DNA of 36,540 nt from JBGPTF01 sp041490445 (GCA_041490445.1 JBGPTF010000023.1:1-36540), one strand, 5' to 3'. Numbered from the stretch's first letter, positions 1 through 8,917 are shown. Notes: a model not told the origin generated them from the sequence alone. A program made the numbers and translations.

Positions 1-186
1 AGTGGACGTGCAGCTTGCAGCGCCTGTTGTCTTCCTCACGCGCTGCCCGTTCGCGTCGTAGACGTAGATCGCTGTCCCGCTATCCACGCACACGATGCGA
101 TTCTCCGCGTCGTAGGTGTAGCTGTGGCTCCCGTCGTTCAGGAAGTTCCCCGCCGCGTTCACTGCAAGCCCTCCGCGAGCGGCCAT
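1..186 (-). pseudogene. RHS/YD-repeat protein fragment, open at left edge
   Basis: The reverse strand reads as an RHS/YD-repeat segment, with motifs such as SYTYDAENRIV and IYVYDANGQRVRKTTG that are typical of RHS and wall-associated repeat proteins. An in-frame TGA lies about 30 bases upstream of the ATG at 186, so this piece is cut off from any longer N-terminal repeat array. The reading frame continues off the left edge, so the C-terminal side is not visible. RHS proteins are large surface or secreted toxin-delivery proteins, and an isolated repeat starting in mid-unit is most simply a decayed remnant. It could instead be a small expressed orphan RHS tip whose body lies outside the window. 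Confidence 0.6.
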
Positions 187-370
187 GTTACCACGCAGTA
201 CACGCAGGAAGCCGGATCACCTGAGAAAGCGAGGGGCGTGCGGCGATCTACGTGCGGCGGAAGACTCGCGCGGGAGAGGCAGCGCGAAGGTAGGAAGACG
301 CTAGCGCCCAACATGGAGGCAACGTGCCCTCCGCCACCCCGGACGCAAAGCGGGGCGCGCGGGAGAAGAT

Positions 371-1006
371 TCAGGCGGAGCGGGCCTGGTGGTGATCGTT
401 TTCCCAGGCGAGGCTGACGCGGCGAATTGTTTCGCGCAAGCGCACGGCCAGGTCCACGATGGTTTCGACGCGCTGCACGGCCAGGGAGGAAAGCCGCTCG
501 CGGTGCGCCAGCAGCAGCTCGGCATTGCCCAGTATGCCCGTGAGCGGGTTATTGATCTCGTGGCGCAGAATTTCCGGGAAGTCGGCGGGCAGATCCGACC
601 AGGACGTCCCGAGAGAACTTTCCGCGCGGCCGGTCCAGCGGATGCGCCGCTCGATGAGGCCCGCCGCGAGCGGCACGTAGTCGTCGATTCGCGCCACAGA
701 ATCCACGTCGCCGGAAGCCACCAGAAAAGCAATTTCCCGCAAGCGCGCCGGACTCGCGACCACAACGACCGGCGCGGACTCGGCGAATTGCCGGACCAGC
801 ACTTCGAAGGAAGATCCATCGAGCACGGATTCATCGAGCAGGATGACCGCTGGAGAAAGGTGCGCGAGCTTCGCGCGCATCTGCGCGATGTTGGATGCCA
901 CGAGAAACTGGCACACGCGGGCCATGCCGGAAAGCTGGTCGAGCAACTCCTGCGCGAGTCTATTCTCGGCGATTCCCAGCAGCGCGACGCGAGCGAGAGA
1001 ATTCAT
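371..1006 (-). CDS. Orphan pseudoreceiver + HisKA (DHp) protein without ATPase domain
   Basis: This 211-residue protein has a receiver-like N-terminal half: a hydrophobic strand VILLDESVLDG with D58 at the phospho-acceptor position, then a VVVVAS strand. It lacks the N-terminal acidic pair and the conserved Lys of true receivers. Residues about 143-200 form a histidine-kinase dimerisation segment with the H-box RHEINNPLTG (His149). No N, G1 or G2 boxes follow, so it cannot bind ATP by itself. The start overlaps the stop of the hybrid kinase upstream by four bases (ATGA), which indicates translational coupling. A role as phosphotransfer partner or dimerisation modulator of that kinase is inferred. 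A kinase truncated by deletion is the alternative, but the clean stop and coupling argue for a functional product. Confidence 0.75.
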   Translation of the reverse strand: MNSLARVALLGIAENRLAQELLDQLSGMARVCQFLVASNIAQMRAKLAHLSPAVILLDESVLDGSSFEVLVRQFAESAPVVVVASPARLREIAFLVASGDVDSVARIDDYVPLAAGLIERRIRWTGRAESSLGTSWSDLPADFPEILRHEINNPLTGILGNAELLLAHRERLSSLAVQRVETIVDLAVRLRETIRRVSLAWENDHHQARSA

Positions 1007-3936
1007 TGTCTCCTCATCGCCTCCGAATTGGCTTCCGGCCTGTCGCTTGAATTTTTGGGTGGCGGCGAGAACTCCACCTCATCGCGTGCTCGTTCGAGCA
1101 TTCGGCTCACGGCGAGCTTAAGCTCTTCGACGAGGAAGGGCTTCGCCAGATAGGGCAGGCCGTGAGGCTCGAGGAATTCGAGGGTGCGCGGCGCCAGCGT
1201 GTCTCCGGTGATGAACATGATCTTGTGCTGCACGGGACTGCCGGCGCGGACCAGCGCTTCGTAAAAGGCGGGGCCGTCCAGCCGCGGCATCCGCAGATCG
1301 CAAATCACCAGGTCGTAGCGAGTTCGCGCGATGCAATTCAAGCCTTCCTGGCTGTCCATCACCGCCTCCACCTGATGCCCTTCCTCGCGCAGCACGTCGG
1401 CAATCAACTGCGCGACGGTGGGCTCGTCCTCGACCACGAGGATGCGGCCCGCCGGTCCGCGCGTCGGAGCGGTTTCCGGCAACTGTTTCTCCGCAAGGGC
1501 AGCTCGCGCGGGGACAGGAACGATCGGAAGCTCCACCGCAAATCTCGCGCCCGCTCCCGGCGTGCTCTCCAGAAACACTTCGCCGCCGTGCTGATGAACG
1601 ATGCCGTACACGATGGAAAGTCCCAGGCCGGTGCCCACGCCGGGTGGCTTGGTGGTGAAAAAAGGATCGAAAATGCGCGAAGCGACTTCCGGAGAGACGC
1701 CCGGCCCGTCATCGGCCACTTCGAGGGCGATGCGGCTCTCGGAAAGCCGGTGGGTGCGAAGCCGGATGCGGCCGCTCCCGCGGCCCTGGAGCAGGGCTTG
1801 CTCCGCGTTGACGATCAGGTTCAGCACCACTTGCTGAAGCTGGTAGGGATCGGCCATGGTCACCGGCAGGTGCGGATCGAGCTCGCATTCCACCGCGATG
1901 TTTTCCACCTTCAATTCGTAGCTGCGCAGCGCGAGCGTGCGCTCGACGATCTCGTTCAAATCCGCGGGCATGCGCTCCGGCTTCGCTTCGCGCGCAAAAT
2001 AAAGAAGGTTCTTGACGATGCGCCGCGCCCGCTCCGCCTCCTGAAAGATGTTTTTCGCTTCGACAAGCTCCGGAGGGCGGAGGTTATGACCCAGCAACAG
2101 TTGTGCATAGCCCATCATCGCCGTGAGTGGATTATTCAGTTCGTGGGCGATCCCGGAGACAAGCTGGCCGAGCGCCGCCATTTTCTCCGTTTGCAGGAGC
2201 TTCGACTGAAACTGCCGCTGGTTGGTGACGTCGCGATAGACTTCGAGCCATCCGAGCCGGCCTCCTTCGTCGTCGAGCACCGGCCGAACGTATCTCTCGA
2301 TCACCTTGCGATGCGGCCGCACCATCTCGACTTCTTCGCGAACGGATTGCTCGCCTTCGCGGAAATGATCGCGCCACTGTCCCGCGAATGTCTGTGGATC
2401 CCGGAAGCGGTCCTGCACTAAGTTTACCAGCTCATCAAAACTGCGCATCTCGGTCAGGAGCCGCACGTCGAGACCAAACAACTGGCTAAACTGAGCGTTG
2501 GCAAACCGGACGTACCCGGTGACGTCCACCAGCAGAACACCGGCTTCCACCGCGTCCAGAACGCTCCGCAACTCCGCATGTAACTGCCTCCATTTCTGTT
2601 CGGCGCGCTGCGCCAGCGAACCCTCCTCCAGCGAGAGCAGTAAGTGATTGTCCGGCGTCAGCGCGCCCCGAAAAGAAACGCGGACCGCGCAGCCGATTTC
2701 CAGCCGGCATTCGGCAGGGCCGGAAACCGCTTCGCGCGCGGCGTCGCGCAGCCAGAGAGTGACCGCTTCGTGCGAATCGGGTGATAAGAGGTCCTGAAAA
2801 AGCATTCCCCGCGCGAGCGGGCCGCGCAGAGCGAAGAACTCACGGGCGCGCCGGTTGAATTGCTGCACGGCGCCACGCGAATTCACAATCAGGAGGGCTT
2901 CCCCGGAACTTTCGAATGGTGTCTTGAGCGTGACTTCCGCCTGGCTGGCGGCGCTCGCCGGGCGCGAATTTTCCAGACCGGCGCAGGCCAGTGCGGCATA
3001 CGGCTCCAGTTGTTCTTCCGCCGCCTCGGCGGCATGAGCGAATCCGGCGACCAGGACGCCCAGGGCGGCCGCGCCAGCACGCACCGGCACCGCGACGACC
3101 AGGGACAGCCCCTCCCGCTCCGGGCGAGAATCGTCTTCGGTTCGTGGCAGCATGCAGGAGCTGGAGCGGTTTGTCTCCCTCGCGGACTTGGTCAGCGCAC
3201 TGACCGCCGAACTTTGCAAGAGCGAGGCGCACTCGGGCCGCCCCTCCAGCGTTTCCCAGCGGGTCTCCTCGCCCACGAATCGCCCCACGGCGACGAACTC
3301 CGCTCTACGGTGCCGCACCGCGGCGGAGGCCACGGCCTCGAGCAACTGCCTTCCGGCGACGCCGTCCGGCAAAGCGTGATGCAATCCCGACAGGGCCATG
3401 GCTGCCTGCTGCGTCCGGCTCAGACGATCCAGTGCGCGCCGCTCCGCCCAGACGATCGAAAGTTCGGCGGCAAGGCCTTCGAGCAAGTCCCGGTCGTCGA
3501 ATTCCCCGGCTTCCGCATGCGCCATCACAACCGCGCCGAACACGTCATCGTTGACGCGCAGAGGGAGCCAGATCGCCGTTTGCATTCCTGCGAGCCAGCG
3601 GAACGGCCACCCGGGCCCCGAAGGACGCGATCCGGCAACGGTCGTGCGCCCTTCGCGAACGCCGGTGGGGAGATTCTCCGGGTCGAGTTCAGAGGTCTCC
3701 GGCAAGAGACCCGTCGTGTGCGCGCCCAGCAGCGCGCCGGACCACAGCGGCGAACCGTTTTCGCGTTCGACCCACACGCCCGCGCGATCCGCACCCGTTG
3801 CGGAAAGAAACGCCCGCGCAGCAAACTCCAATAGCGCCTCCGAACTTTTTCCGGCGGCAGCACGGGAGATGCTTCCAAGCCATGTTTGCGCGGTAGCGTT
3901 CGTTTTTTCGAGACTGAGCCAACCCCGTCGTTTCAT
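1003..3936 (-). CDS. Hybrid sensor histidine kinase (GAF-GAF-PAS-PAS-HisKA-HATPase-REC)
   Basis: A 977-residue soluble sensor kinase with no obvious membrane segment. In order I see two GAF-like regions (about 30-165 and 180-322), a PAS region (about 335-440), a second PAS (about 455-575), a HisKA domain with H-box SGIAHELNNPLTAMMGY (His598), and an HATPase domain with N-box NLIVNAEQAL (Asn710), ADDGPG and GTGLGLSIV. A C-terminal receiver has acidic residues E836/D837, phospho-acceptor D880 in VICDLRMP, T910 and K932. The attached receiver and the DHp protein encoded next suggest a multistep phosphorelay. The gene starts 8 bases after a small membrane-protein gene and probably shares its sigma-54 promoter. 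The input signal is unknown; GAF and PAS domains commonly sense small molecules or redox state. Confidence 0.9.
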   Translation of the reverse strand: MKRRGWLSLEKTNATAQTWLGSISRAAAGKSSEALLEFAARAFLSATGADRAGVWVERENGSPLWSGALLGAHTTGLLPETSELDPENLPTGVREGRTTVAGSRPSGPGWPFRWLAGMQTAIWLPLRVNDDVFGAVVMAHAEAGEFDDRDLLEGLAAELSIVWAERRALDRLSRTQQAAMALSGLHHALPDGVAGRQLLEAVASAAVRHRRAEFVAVGRFVGEETRWETLEGRPECASLLQSSAVSALTKSARETNRSSSCMLPRTEDDSRPEREGLSLVVAVPVRAGAAALGVLVAGFAHAAEAAEEQLEPYAALACAGLENSRPASAASQAEVTLKTPFESSGEALLIVNSRGAVQQFNRRAREFFALRGPLARGMLFQDLLSPDSHEAVTLWLRDAAREAVSGPAECRLEIGCAVRVSFRGALTPDNHLLLSLEEGSLAQRAEQKWRQLHAELRSVLDAVEAGVLLVDVTGYVRFANAQFSQLFGLDVRLLTEMRSFDELVNLVQDRFRDPQTFAGQWRDHFREGEQSVREEVEMVRPHRKVIERYVRPVLDDEGGRLGWLEVYRDVTNQRQFQSKLLQTEKMAALGQLVSGIAHELNNPLTAMMGYAQLLLGHNLRPPELVEAKNIFQEAERARRIVKNLLYFAREAKPERMPADLNEIVERTLALRSYELKVENIAVECELDPHLPVTMADPYQLQQVVLNLIVNAEQALLQGRGSGRIRLRTHRLSESRIALEVADDGPGVSPEVASRIFDPFFTTKPPGVGTGLGLSIVYGIVHQHGGEVFLESTPGAGARFAVELPIVPVPARAALAEKQLPETAPTRGPAGRILVVEDEPTVAQLIADVLREEGHQVEAVMDSQEGLNCIARTRYDLVICDLRMPRLDGPAFYEALVRAGSPVQHKIMFITGDTLAPRTLEFLEPHGLPYLAKPFLVEELKLAVSRMLERARDEVEFSPPPKNSSDRPEANSEAMRRQ

Positions 3937-3944
3937 GGGCGCAC

Positions 3945-4061
3945 TTACCAGCGGAACTGCAGAATCAGGTAACTGAAGAGCAGCACGGCGGTCGCCGCCA
4001 CAAGGAATTCAATCGTCCGGCGCGCTGCCCGCGGCAGTTGCTGGATGGGACGAGAACGCAT
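3945..4061 (-). CDS. Small single-pass membrane protein (38 aa)
   Basis: The reading frame is open from 4136, but I choose the ATG at 4061 because a GGAG lies about nine bases upstream and because the predicted sigma-54 transcription start falls near 4071, ruling out the longer versions. The product starts MRSRPIQQLPRAARRTIEF and ends in one hydrophobic helix (FLVAATAVLLFSYLILQF) with almost no tail, giving a basic cytoplasmic N-terminus and a C-terminal membrane anchor. It is the first gene of the kinase operon, 8 bases before the hybrid kinase start. Function is unknown. It might tether or modulate the otherwise soluble kinase (inference), or be a non-conserved leader ORF. Confidence 0.5.
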   Translation of the reverse strand: MRSRPIQQLPRAARRTIEFLVAATAVLLFSYLILQFRW

Positions 4062-4081
4062 GGACTGTATCTCCATGGGTT

Positions 4082-4097
4082 TGCAAGCACAGGGCCT
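4082..4097 (-). promoter_or_regulatory. Sigma-54 (RpoN) -24/-12 promoter
   Basis: Read on the minus strand the site is AGGCCC-TGTGC-TTGCA, against the consensus TGGCAC-N5-TTGCA. The invariant GG and GC are present with exactly ten bases between them. It points toward the small membrane protein and the kinase operon, with a predicted start near 4071. Two sigma-54 activators are encoded in this window, the nearer one immediately upstream, so control by one of them is a reasonable inference. Confidence 0.65.
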
Positions 4098-4301
4098 ACC
4101 AACCCATTGTGCGCACGCTAACGCCCGCGCTATCAACGGTGAGAGGGAAACGGCGGTCCAAAATCAGGACTGCGTTTCCCGATCTGAAACTTATCTATTC
4201 CCTATAAAGGAAATGCGAGTCGGGATTTCTCGGCGAGGAAAAGTGAGGAGAGAAAAACGGCACTTCAGGACACCGCGAGGTCGAATGCCTTCGGGCGCGG
4301 A

Positions 4302-5711
4302 TCAATCGCTGCGCGCTTGTGATTCGTACTGCTTCAGCTTGCGATAAAGCGTCGTCTTGCCGATCCCGAGCAGACGCGCGGCAGCCAGCTTGTCGCCGCC
4401 CGACTCGCGCAAGGCGCGGAGAATCGCGCGGCGCTCCAACTCTTCGAGGGGCAGGACTTCATCATTGGCCGGTACCGGCACGCGCTCCCCCGTGCCATAC
4501 TGGAGACTCGAAGGCAAATCTCCCGCATGCAGGATCGGCCCGCTGCCGAGCGCGACAGCCCGCTCGATGGCATTTTCGAGTTCGCGGACGTTTCCCGGCC
4601 AGTCGTAGGCCAGCAGCCTTGCCATGGCGTCTTCGGCGATGGTCCGCAGCGGGCGCTCCGGGTCGCTGAACTTTTCCAGGAACGCGGTTACCAGCAAGGG
4701 AATATCGCTTTTCCGCTCGCGCAGCGGGGGCAACTTGATCTGCACCACATTGAGCCGGAAAAAGAGGTCCTGCCGAAAGCCTCCCGTGCGCACCGCAGTT
4801 TCCAGGTCGCGGTGCGTTGCCGCAATCACGCGCACGTTGATGGAGATGCGGTCGGTGGCGCCGACCGGCTTGACTTCCTTTTCTTGCAGCGCGCGCAGCA
4901 GCTTGGCCTGCAAGTCGACCGGAAGGTCTCCGATTTCGTCCAGGAACAGCGTTCCGCCTTCCGCAGCTTCCAGCAGGCCCTGCTTGGAGTGCATCGCGCC
5001 GGTAAACGCCCCTTTCACATAGCCGAAGAGCTCCGATTCGATCAGCGTCGGCACCAGCGCCGAACAATCGACCGGGGCAAATGGCTTGTTCCGGCGCGGA
5101 CCGGAGAAATGAATCGAGCGCGCGACGAGCTCTTTTCCCGTGCCGCTTTCTCCCAGGATCAGAACGGGATAGTTGTGCTGGCTGACTTTCTCCATCACTC
5201 GGTAAACCCTCTGCATCTTCTGCGAGACGCCGATTAATCCTCCGAACCCCGGCCGGGTCCGCAATTGTTCCCGCAGAACGCGGTTTTCCTGGTCGAGCTC
5301 GATGGCGCGGATCAGCCGGTTGAGCTTGGTGCGCAGCTCATCCACGTGGAACGGCTTGGTGACGTAGTCCGCTGCTCCCAGGCGCGTGGCTTCCACCGCG
5401 CTCTCGATGGTTCCGTATTGCGTGAGGACCAGCACCGATACGTCGGGGCAATTCGCGCGGATGCGCTTTAACAGCTCGATGCCGCCAAGCTGCGGCACTT
5501 TGAGGTCGGTGAGCACGATGTCCACCGGGGTTTGGTCAAGGATTTCGAGGGCTTGTTCCGTGGTCTCCGCTGTCCGCACGCGCAGGCCAAATTCGAGGGC
5601 TACGTCACGGCAGAGCGTGCGCGCCGTATCTTCATCGTCCACGACGAGGACGGTTACCGCCGAGGTTCGATCAACCGAAGTGGCTTGTTCCGTGTCGGTG
5701 GCAAAACTCAT
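4302..5711 (-). CDS. NtrC-family sigma-54-dependent response regulator
   Basis: The 469-residue regulator has a receiver with phospho-acceptor Asp69 (IVLTDLKVP), an AAA+ domain with Walker A GESGTGKE (about 187-194), the sigma-54-contacting loop GAFTGA (about 234-239) and Walker B LFLDEIGDLP (from about 255), and a C-terminal Fis-type helix-turn-helix (KLAAARLLGIGKTTLYRKL). All hallmarks of an active bacterial enhancer-binding protein are intact. The frame opens at 5729, but the ATG at 5711 is preferred because GGGGA sits five bases upstream. It lies directly upstream of the sigma-54 promoter driving the hybrid kinase operon, so a sensor-regulator pairing is likely but not shown. Target enhancer sites were not identified. 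Confidence 0.92.
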   Translation of the reverse strand: MSFATDTEQATSVDRTSAVTVLVVDDEDTARTLCRDVALEFGLRVRTAETTEQALEILDQTPVDIVLTDLKVPQLGGIELLKRIRANCPDVSVLVLTQYGTIESAVEATRLGAADYVTKPFHVDELRTKLNRLIRAIELDQENRVLREQLRTRPGFGGLIGVSQKMQRVYRVMEKVSQHNYPVLILGESGTGKELVARSIHFSGPRRNKPFAPVDCSALVPTLIESELFGYVKGAFTGAMHSKQGLLEAAEGGTLFLDEIGDLPVDLQAKLLRALQEKEVKPVGATDRISINVRVIAATHRDLETAVRTGGFRQDLFFRLNVVQIKLPPLRERKSDIPLLVTAFLEKFSDPERPLRTIAEDAMARLLAYDWPGNVRELENAIERAVALGSGPILHAGDLPSSLQYGTGERVPVPANDEVLPLEELERRAILRALRESGGDKLAAARLLGIGKTTLYRKLKQYESQARSD

Positions 5712-6001
5712 GAATTCCCCATCCTGCATTCAAGAGCAAGCGCAGAACCAAAACAGGAAGTCCTGGCCAATCCAAAAGAAACAGTGCACTTGCGAGTCTC
5801 AATAGGATCGGGTTGCGGAGGGATGCTAGTATCAAAGTGGGAAGTATGTCAATTAATTAAATCTCAAGAGGCATGCTAATTCGTTTCGCTTCAGTGGAAA
5901 GCCATTTTGGGATGGTCGTTCAGCCTGAATTGGGAAAGTTCTAGCGACTCGCGGCGGGTGGTGAGCCAGGCAGAGGAAATCTCTGCCGGGCTCCATTCGA
6001 A

Positions 6002-6661
6002 TTATCCCTTGACGTCAACGGTCACTGGCTGGCGAAGCCTGAAAGAAACGTGGGATTCCGCCGGGAAACTGACATCTTTCTTCCCCGTGGCGGCTGCCGT
6101 TGCTGTTCCGGCGCCGGCGCCCGCGGCGGCGCCGATCGCCGCTCCCTTTCCACCGCCCGCGATCGCGCCAACCACCGCACCTAGTGCCGAGCCTCCGCCG
6201 ATCATTTCAATGTCACGCGTCTTGTGGGACTTGCCGCGCAACGATACCGGGGAGGTCTGAAGGTCTTTCCACCTGCCGCCCACTTCGACCGAGGTCAGCT
6301 CGATGCTCAGCTCCGCAGGCGTTTGCAAACGTCCTGACTCGACGGCGTTGACGACACGGCCCTTCGCGTGCGCGTCCTTCGGCACAACCGTCTTCCCCTC
6401 GATCGTGACGGGCGCGGAGACGGTGGCTTCGAACTCGTCGCCGGAATGGTTGCCCTTGCTCGAGAGTGTCTGGTCGAGGGAAACCGAGATGGCCGTGCCT
6501 TCCGGAATGGTGACGGATTTTGTGCTTTCCGTCAGCTTGCTGAGGATCCCGCCCTTACCTGCTGAGGTGCCTCCCCCGGAAGAATTCGAGCATCCGGCGA
6601 GCCCTATGGCCAGGAAAAGCAGGCCTGCCACAAAAAACAGGGTGCGCTCATTCTTTCTCAT
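6002..6661 (-). CDS. Glycine-zipper lipoprotein (paralogue 1 of 3)
   Basis: A 219-residue exported protein with a lipoprotein signal peptide ending in the lipobox LAGC (Cys near residue 24), a Ser/Gly-rich linker, a beta-rich central domain (IPEGTAISVSLDQTLSS onward) and a C-terminal glycine zipper (GAVVGAIAGGGKGAAIGAA) before a final beta segment. The layout of beta domain, zipper and short strand recurs in the genes at 11461 and 25630. It resembles the TrbI/conjugation-like beta fold only loosely, so I do not assign a conjugative role. Glycine zippers insert into or pack against membranes, which suggests an outer-membrane-associated protein. A strong Shine-Dalgarno (AGGAGGGAG) precedes the ATG, with a weaker sigma-54-like site further upstream. 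Confidence 0.8.
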   Translation of the reverse strand: MRKNERTLFFVAGLLFLAIGLAGCSNSSGGGTSAGKGGILSKLTESTKSVTIPEGTAISVSLDQTLSSKGNHSGDEFEATVSAPVTIEGKTVVPKDAHAKGRVVNAVESGRLQTPAELSIELTSVEVGGRWKDLQTSPVSLRGKSHKTRDIEMIGGGSALGAVVGAIAGGGKGAAIGAAAGAGAGTATAAATGKKDVSFPAESHVSFRLRQPVTVDVKG

Positions 6662-6690
6662 AGAGTCTCCCTCCTAATGCCTGTGATACC

Positions 6691-6706
6691 TGCAAATGGG
6701 CTTCCC
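6691..6706 (-). promoter_or_regulatory. Weak sigma-54-like promoter
   Basis: On the minus strand GGGAAG-CCCAT-TTGCA keeps the GG and GC dinucleotides ten bases apart and has a perfect TTGCA -12 box, but matches only three of six bases in the -24 box. It would start transcription near 6680, about 20 bases ahead of the lipoprotein ATG. This is suggestive only; a chance match cannot be excluded. Confidence 0.3.
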
Positions 6707-6796
6707 GCGAGTCCGTTCCTAGCTCATTGAAAATCATGGGATTTATGAATAGTACTACGCGTTGGATCACGTAAATTTTTCCGGGACCAGGAAAGC

Positions 6797-8818
6797 CTAG
6801 CGCCCGGGTGAAGGATTCGCAAGGGCCGCCCTCTTTTCAAGTTCCACAGCAAAAAGCCCGTCGGTGTTCGAAGCGGCATAGATCAAGCCCTCCGCGTCCC
6901 CTCGCGCGAGTGCGGGGAAAGAGGCATGCGCCATCGTCCCTTGAACTCGCGACCAGGTTTCCCCTTGATTGTAAGAAACATAGAGCCCGCCGACCTGCAT
7001 CGAAGCGATCCAGGCTCCCTCGGTCAACACCAGATCCTGCACCTGGACCTCCGGCAGGCCGGTGGCGGCGAACTGCCAATGCGCTCCGGCGTCGCGGGAA
7101 AAATAGATACCCTTCTGCGCGACTGCCACGACGGTCGAGTCGTCAAGGATCCGGAGCCACTCCGCTCCCCCTGCCTGGAGGGGAAGATCATGCCAGGCCC
7201 AGTGTTCTCCGCCGTCCTGCGAAAAGATCATGCCGCGCAGCGAGACAATCCAAATGCCCTGTCCGTTTGTGGAGACGCGCACCGAACTCACCGGCAGATC
7301 GAGCGGCGCAAAGTGAAGCAGCGACCAGGTAGCGCCGCCGTCGCGCGACGTGAACAATCCTTCTGAAGTCGCGGCGAACCAGACATCGCGCGAAAACGCC
7401 ATGTCGTTCACGGTCAGCTCAAAGGGGCGCGGCTTCGCTGCAGCGGCCCGTCGTCCGCGACGCCCGGCATTCCCGGAAGCCGCCGGAACGATCCGCCCCG
7501 CGCGGACCCACATCCCTTTCTTCTCGTCATAACGAACCAGGCCGCCGCGCTCGAGCGAGGCCCACCACCCGTCGGGTGACGAATACGCCCGGCGCAGGCC
7601 TTCCGTTTTCAGCCCGGGACCCAGCGGCGTCCAGGTGCGGCCCGCGTCTTCGGTTGCGAGCGCTGGTTCGGGAGCGTGCGCGAGAATGGCAAGAATGCGG
7701 CCGGGGCGAGCGCGGTCGAGCGCGAGCGAAAGAATCTGGCGATGATTGAAACCTTCATTGGCGATGCGGAAGTGTTCGGCGCCGTCATCGCTCACGAGCA
7801 CTCCAAGCTTCTCCGTGCCGATCACGACGTGCGATTCGCCGGCCCCGCCTTCGCTGCCGCCGGGTTCGACCGCCATCGTGAGGATCACCCAATCGGAAGG
7901 CGTCAGCCGCCGCCAACTGGCGCCCGCATCCGGGCTTTTCCAGAGGCCTTCGTTCGTGCCCGCATACACGACGGCAGGCTTCGTCGGATCCTGACGAATC
8001 ACGTAGGTGCGGCGCGCGGCAAACGGAATGCCCTGGATCTTTTCCCATTGCGCGCCGGCGCTTTCGCTGCGGTAAATCCCCGAACAGGCGCTGGCGTAAA
8101 TTCGTCGCCGGTTCTGCGCGTCCACGACCAGGCTGAGCACGTCGGAATCGTCGATCATGCCGGCGTGGACCGGCGCCCAGTGCTTTCCCCCGTCGGCGGT
8201 TTTCCAGGGAAGGTGAAACGTCCCGGCATAAATGATGTCGGGATCCTGGGGATCAAGCGCCAGCGAATCCAGATTGCGCAACTCCTCGTCGCCTTCCGGC
8301 GAGATGCGTTCCCAGGCAGCGCCGGCATCGCGTGAGCGAAAAACGCCGTCGAGTGCGCCGGCGACGAGCACTTCGGGATTCGAAGGCGCCTGAACGAGTG
8401 CGCGCACGGCATGCGAGGTCAGACCGGTGGCGCGCCACGTTCGCCCCCCATCGCGGCTGACGAATACTCCCCCGCCTTCCGATTCGATTCCGCGTGTCCA
8501 CGCGCTCGCGAAAAGCGTTTGCGGATCGCGCGGGTCCACGACGATGGCCGTCACCACGGCGTCCGGCCGGGAGCCGACGCGGCCGAGCAGTTGCCAGTGC
8601 TCGCCGCGGTCGCGCGAGCCGAAGACGTGCCCGTCGGATGTGCCCAAATAAAGGATACGCGGGTCGGACGAGTCGGCGGCAAGCGCCAGGGCGTCACCGC
8701 CCGCCGGCCCCATCGGCTGCCAGACCTGCGCGACTGCAGGTGTGGCGGATGCGGCGAGGAACCCGGTGGCAAAGAACAGCAGGCGCCAGAGATGATCGTG
8801 CTGGTGGAGGGCTTTCAT
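6797..8818 (-). CDS. Secreted BNR/sortilin-like beta-propeller protein
   Basis: The 673-residue product begins with a signal peptide (hydrophobic core about residues 11-28, cleavage near VAQ) and is then built of repeated Asp-box/BNR units such as SRDRGEHWQLLG, SRDGGRTWRATG, KSPDAGASWRRL, SQDGGEHWAWH and SYNQGETWSRV. These S-x-D-x-G-x-x-W motifs mark the blades of sialidase, sortilin VPS10 and Ycf48-like propellers. There is no catalytic sialidase signature, so it is more likely a binding or scaffold protein than an enzyme. A low-complexity GRRGRRAAAAKPR stretch (around residue 455) separates two groups of blades, consistent with a two-lobed structure. Proteins of this class are abundant in Acidobacteriota and mostly uncharacterised. 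It is followed by the OmpA-like gene transcribed in the same direction. Confidence 0.85.
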   Translation of the reverse strand: MKALHQHDHLWRLLFFATGFLAASATPAVAQVWQPMGPAGGDALALAADSSDPRILYLGTSDGHVFGSRDRGEHWQLLGRVGSRPDAVVTAIVVDPRDPQTLFASAWTRGIESEGGGVFVSRDGGRTWRATGLTSHAVRALVQAPSNPEVLVAGALDGVFRSRDAGAAWERISPEGDEELRNLDSLALDPQDPDIIYAGTFHLPWKTADGGKHWAPVHAGMIDDSDVLSLVVDAQNRRRIYASACSGIYRSESAGAQWEKIQGIPFAARRTYVIRQDPTKPAVVYAGTNEGLWKSPDAGASWRRLTPSDWVILTMAVEPGGSEGGAGESHVVIGTEKLGVLVSDDGAEHFRIANEGFNHRQILSLALDRARPGRILAILAHAPEPALATEDAGRTWTPLGPGLKTEGLRRAYSSPDGWWASLERGGLVRYDEKKGMWVRAGRIVPAASGNAGRRGRRAAAAKPRPFELTVNDMAFSRDVWFAATSEGLFTSRDGGATWSLLHFAPLDLPVSSVRVSTNGQGIWIVSLRGMIFSQDGGEHWAWHDLPLQAGGAEWLRILDDSTVVAVAQKGIYFSRDAGAHWQFAATGLPEVQVQDLVLTEGAWIASMQVGGLYVSYNQGETWSRVQGTMAHASFPALARGDAEGLIYAASNTDGLFAVELEKRAALANPSPGR

Positions 8819-8917
8819 CGCCGCAGAATCTCGTCCAACCCAGTTTCCCAGAAAAAGAACGGGCTCCTTCCCGTGGCCGGAACGGAGCCCCTATGCTCTT
8901 TGCGCAGAAAGCAGATC

